From assembly GCA_035651595.1 (NCBI GenBank), contig DASRFJ010000028.1, positions 1 to 33,803 of the forward strand: a DNA stretch of 33,803 nt, in the 5' to 3' direction. Of the stretch, positions 31,654 to 33,803 are shown in pieces. The DNA comes from JAFARZ01 sp035651595 (GTDB lineage: Bacteria; Actinomycetota; Actinomycetes; Streptosporangiales; Streptosporangiaceae). The position numbers and the translations under genes were made by a program. The stretch's first letter is position 1; the number at the start of each line of letters is the position of its first letter. Below the pieces are notes generated by a model, which saw only the letters and a program-made list of their open reading frames with translations, did not search any database and was not told where the DNA came from.

Positions 31654-33803
31654 ATGCTCCAAGCACTGTTGCTTGCTGGAATCGTTGGTGCACCACTCGG
31701 CTCGGTCGCGCTGTTCCTGCCCGGCCGGACGCGCGACCGGGGCGGCGGGGCGTGGCCGGCCACCCGCCGGCTGCTGCTCGCGCTGCTCGCCACCGCCGTG
31801 CTCGCGGTTGTCGCGGCGGCGGTGCTGCGGCTGCTGCACCTGTCCGAGCACAACCTGGTGACCGGCGCGGCGGCACTGGTGTTCGCGAGCCTGGTCTGGC
31901 TGCCGGTGACCCGGCGCTGGTCCGCGCGCGCCCACCTGTGCTGGGCGTCCAGCGTGTTCCTGTTCGTGGTGTACCTGACCTACGCCCTGGAGTGGACGTT
32001 CGCGAGCCACCTCGGCTTCGGCAGTACCGTCGGCGGCGTGCTGCTGTGGGTGCTCGAGGTGTTCGCAGCGGGGCTGAGCTGCGCGTACCTGTGGGAGATC
32101 TGCGACGCGCTCGGCACCGAGCACTGGCGGCGCCGGATCACCCCGTCGACTGAGCTGCGCATGCCCGACGAAGACCTGCCGTTCGTCAGCTTGCACGTGC
32201 CCGCGCACAACGAGCCGCCAGACATGGTCATCGACACGCTGCGGGCGCTGCTGCGCCTGGACTACCCGCGATACGAGATCATCCTGATCGACGACAACAC
32301 CGACGACGAGACGCTGTGGCGGCCGGTCGAGGCCTGGTGCCAGCGGCACGGGGTCAAGTTCGCGCACCTGGAGAACTGGCCCGGATACAAGTCCGGCGCG
32401 CTGAACTACGCGCTGCGGCAGTTGACATCCGACGAGGCGGAACTGATCGGCGTCGTCGACTCCGACTACCAGATCGAACCCGGTTTCCTGCGCCGGTGCG
32501 CGCCCGCGTTCGCCGACCCGTGGATCGGGTTCGTGCAGGCACCCCAGGACTACCGCGGCTGGGACGAGGCGCGGTACTACCGGCGGCTCTACTACTCGTA
32601 CAAGTACTTCTTCGCCGTCTCCCAGCCGTCGCGCAACGAGCACGACGGCGCGATCTTCGCCGGCACGATGGGCCTGATCCGGCGGGTGGCGCTCGACGAG
32701 CTCGGCGGCTGGGACGAGTGGTGCATCACCGAGGACGCCGAAGTCTCGCTGCGGCTGCTCCGCGCCGGATGGCACGGCCTGCACATGGACCAGACGTGGG
32801 GTCGCGGCGTCATGCCGCTGACGTTCGAGGCGCTGAAGGGGCAGCGGTACCGGTGGTGCTTCGGCGGTATCCAGATCCTGCGCATGCACTGGCGGTCGCT
32901 GATGCCGGGCCGTTCTTCGCGGGCCAACCATCTGTCGGGCGGGCAGCGGTGGTCGTACCTGGCCGGCGCGCTCCAGTGGTACGGCGACCTGCTCGGCTTC
33001 CTGTTCCTGATTTTCCTGCTGGCCGGCGCCGTCAACCTGTCGACCGGCGGCGGTCAGCTGTTCCGCAAGCTGACGGTGTTCCTTGTCGGGTCCGTGCCGG
33101 TCCTTGTTGTTCTGGGACTGGTCCGGGCGATCGCCCTGCTGCGCCGGGGGACCGGCGCGTCGTGGCGGGATTCGCTCGGCGCCTTCTTCATCTGGCAGTC
33201 CACGTCGCTGGTGGTGGCGCGCGCCTCGGTGCTGGCGCTGTTCGCGTCGAAGGCTGCGTTCTTGCGCACCCCGAAGACGAGCGAGCAGACCCGCTGGTGG
33301 GAGGCGCTGCGGGCGAACTGGGCGGAGTCGTTGCTGGCGGTGCTGGGCTTCGCCGGCATCGTCGGCTCGCTGACCAGGTACAACCAGTTCAGTGGGCCGC
33401 TGCTCGCGGCGTTGCTGCTGTTCCCGACGCTGGGTATGGCCGCCGCGCCAGTCAACAGCTGGGCGGCCCGCCGGGCGACGCTGCCGGCCTGGCTGCGGGA
33501 GCGGCGGCGCACCGAGTACGCGCGGGACCGGCACACGTTCGCGGCCGGGGTGGCGACCGGGGGAGCGGTCGCCGTCCTCGGCGTCGCGGCCGCGGCGATC
33601 GCGCTGTTCTTCACCGGCCACCAGGCGCAGTCGCCCGACCTGCTCGGCCCGGCCCAGGGCGGCAATACGGCGAGGCCCTCGTCGCCGGCGTCGTCGCCGG
33701 CGTCATCGCCGACCGGGTCGTCGCCGTCCGGGTCGGTGTCGCCGAGCGCCACGTCGTCCGCTTCCGTGTCGTCGCCGGCCCCGTCGTCGGTGCCCGCTAC
33801 GTC
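31654..33803 (+). CDS. Processive family 2 glycosyltransferase, 3' end cut by the window
   Basis: At least 716 residues of a membrane glycosyltransferase of the cellulose/hyaluronan/chitin synthase type. Four N-terminal membrane segments (about 1-150) precede the cytosolic GT-A domain with LHVPAHNEPP, IDDNTDD (about 212-218), VVDSDYQIEPGF (about 266-277), the base TEDAEVSLRLL (about 359-369) and QRYRW (397-401), the QxxRW motif of processive enzymes. Further membrane segments follow. After the last one (about 630-650) is a Ser/Pro/Ala-rich tail (SSPASSPASSPTGSS), probably extracellular and perhaps leading to another domain. The sugar is unknown. ATG 31654 has GGGGA five bases upstream; GTG 31642, overlapping the preceding stop, is an alternative. 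Confidence 0.88.
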   Translation, partial: MLQALLLAGIVGAPLGSVALFLPGRTRDRGGGAWPATRRLLLALLATAVLAVVAAAVLRLLHLSEHNLVTGAAALVFASLVWLPVTRRWSARAHLCWASSVFLFVVYLTYALEWTFASHLGFGSTVGGVLLWVLEVFAAGLSCAYLWEICDALGTEHWRRRITPSTELRMPDEDLPFVSLHVPAHNEPPDMVIDTLRALLRLDYPRYEIILIDDNTDDETLWRPVEAWCQRHGVKFAHLENWPGYKSGALNYALRQLTSDEAELIGVVDSDYQIEPGFLRRCAPAFADPWIGFVQAPQDYRGWDEARYYRRLYYSYKYFFAVSQPSRNEHDGAIFAGTMGLIRRVALDELGGWDEWCITEDAEVSLRLLRAGWHGLHMDQTWGRGVMPLTFEALKGQRYRWCFGGIQILRMHWRSLMPGRSSRANHLSGGQRWSYLAGALQWYGDLLGFLFLIFLLAGAVNLSTGGGQLFRKLTVFLVGSVPVLVVLGLVRAIALLRRGTGASWRDSLGAFFIWQSTSLVVARASVLALFASKAAFLRTPKTSEQTRWWEALRANWAESLLAVLGFAGIVGSLTRYNQFSGPLLAALLLFPTLGMAAAPVNSWAARRATLPAWLRERRRTEYARDRHTFAAGVATGGAVAVLGVAAAAIALFFTGHQAQSPDLLGPAQGGNTARPSSPASSPASSPTGSSPSGSVSPSATSSASVSSPAPSSVPAT

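Noticed and set aside
31537..33621. A 694-codon minus-strand frame opposite the glycosyltransferase
   Set aside because: Gln/Arg/Pro-rich antisense of a gene that has DxD, TED and QxxRW motifs.
1..33803. tRNA, rRNA or riboswitch genes
   Set aside because: I looked through the gaps and saw no cloverleaf, rRNA segment or known riboswitch core; short or unusual RNAs could still be missed by eye.

Overview
The window is high-GC actinomycete DNA (strong G/C at third codon positions, many GTG starts). The gene set and partial order lipB-lipA-DUF4191-RDD-glnA and glnE / nadE / glnA2 match the conserved nitrogen and lipoate neighbourhood of Streptomyces and Mycobacterium. I cannot name the genus. 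Most of the window is ordinary chromosome, with an accessory block inserted between glnE and glnA (about 12.9-20.6 kb) and another accessory stretch after 25.5 kb.

Layout. 0-2.9 kb: the 5' end of a luciferase-like oxidoreductase, glutamine-dependent NAD synthetase (nadE) and an alpha/beta hydrolase, all on minus. 2.96-4.3 kb: glnA2, a glutamine-synthetase-like ligase. 4.3-6.3 kb: a cysteine-rich secreted protein of unknown family. 6.7-10.0 kb: an S9 prolyl-oligopeptidase-type peptidase and a betaine-aldehyde-dehydrogenase-like enzyme. 10.03-12.9 kb: glnE. 12.9-20.6 kb: a TPR membrane protein with a pseudokinase, a terpene-cyclase-fold protein, an AraC regulator coupled to a haloalkane dehalogenase, two GNAT acetyltransferases, a CaiB/BaiF CoA-transferase and an MBL-fold hydrolase. 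20.9-25.5 kb: glnA with a four-half-site GlnR box, an RDD protein, a DUF4191 protein, lipA and lipB. 25.5-26.07 kb: a gene-free stretch with an AT-rich palindrome and a G-rich tract. 26.07-29.6 kb: a membrane protein and an ECF41 module (sigma, NAD-dependent epimerase, sigma). 29.6-33.8 kb: an intradiol dioxygenase, a polytopic membrane protein and a processive family 2 glycosyltransferase cut by the window end.

Functional links. glnA is the adenylylatable GSI-beta enzyme and GlnE its adenylyltransferase; glnA2 has Trp where the modified Tyr would be, so it should escape GlnE. LipB and LipA make protein-bound lipoate. The ECF41 block looks like a self-contained regulon: a promoter of the ECF41 type (TGTCACA-n16-CGTC) lies in front of the first sigma gene and another in front of the epimerase, and the second sigma gene is translationally coupled to the epimerase.

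A window-wide pattern is a TANNNT -10 hexamer placed 6 or 7 bases before the start codon of most housekeeping genes. This is the hallmark of leaderless transcripts, and it fixes many start codons here. The extreme case is the 23-bp gap between the divergent aldehyde dehydrogenase and glnE genes, where the two -10 hexamers overlap. Two copies of a 47-bp palindromic repeat lie in intergenic DNA 14 kb apart.
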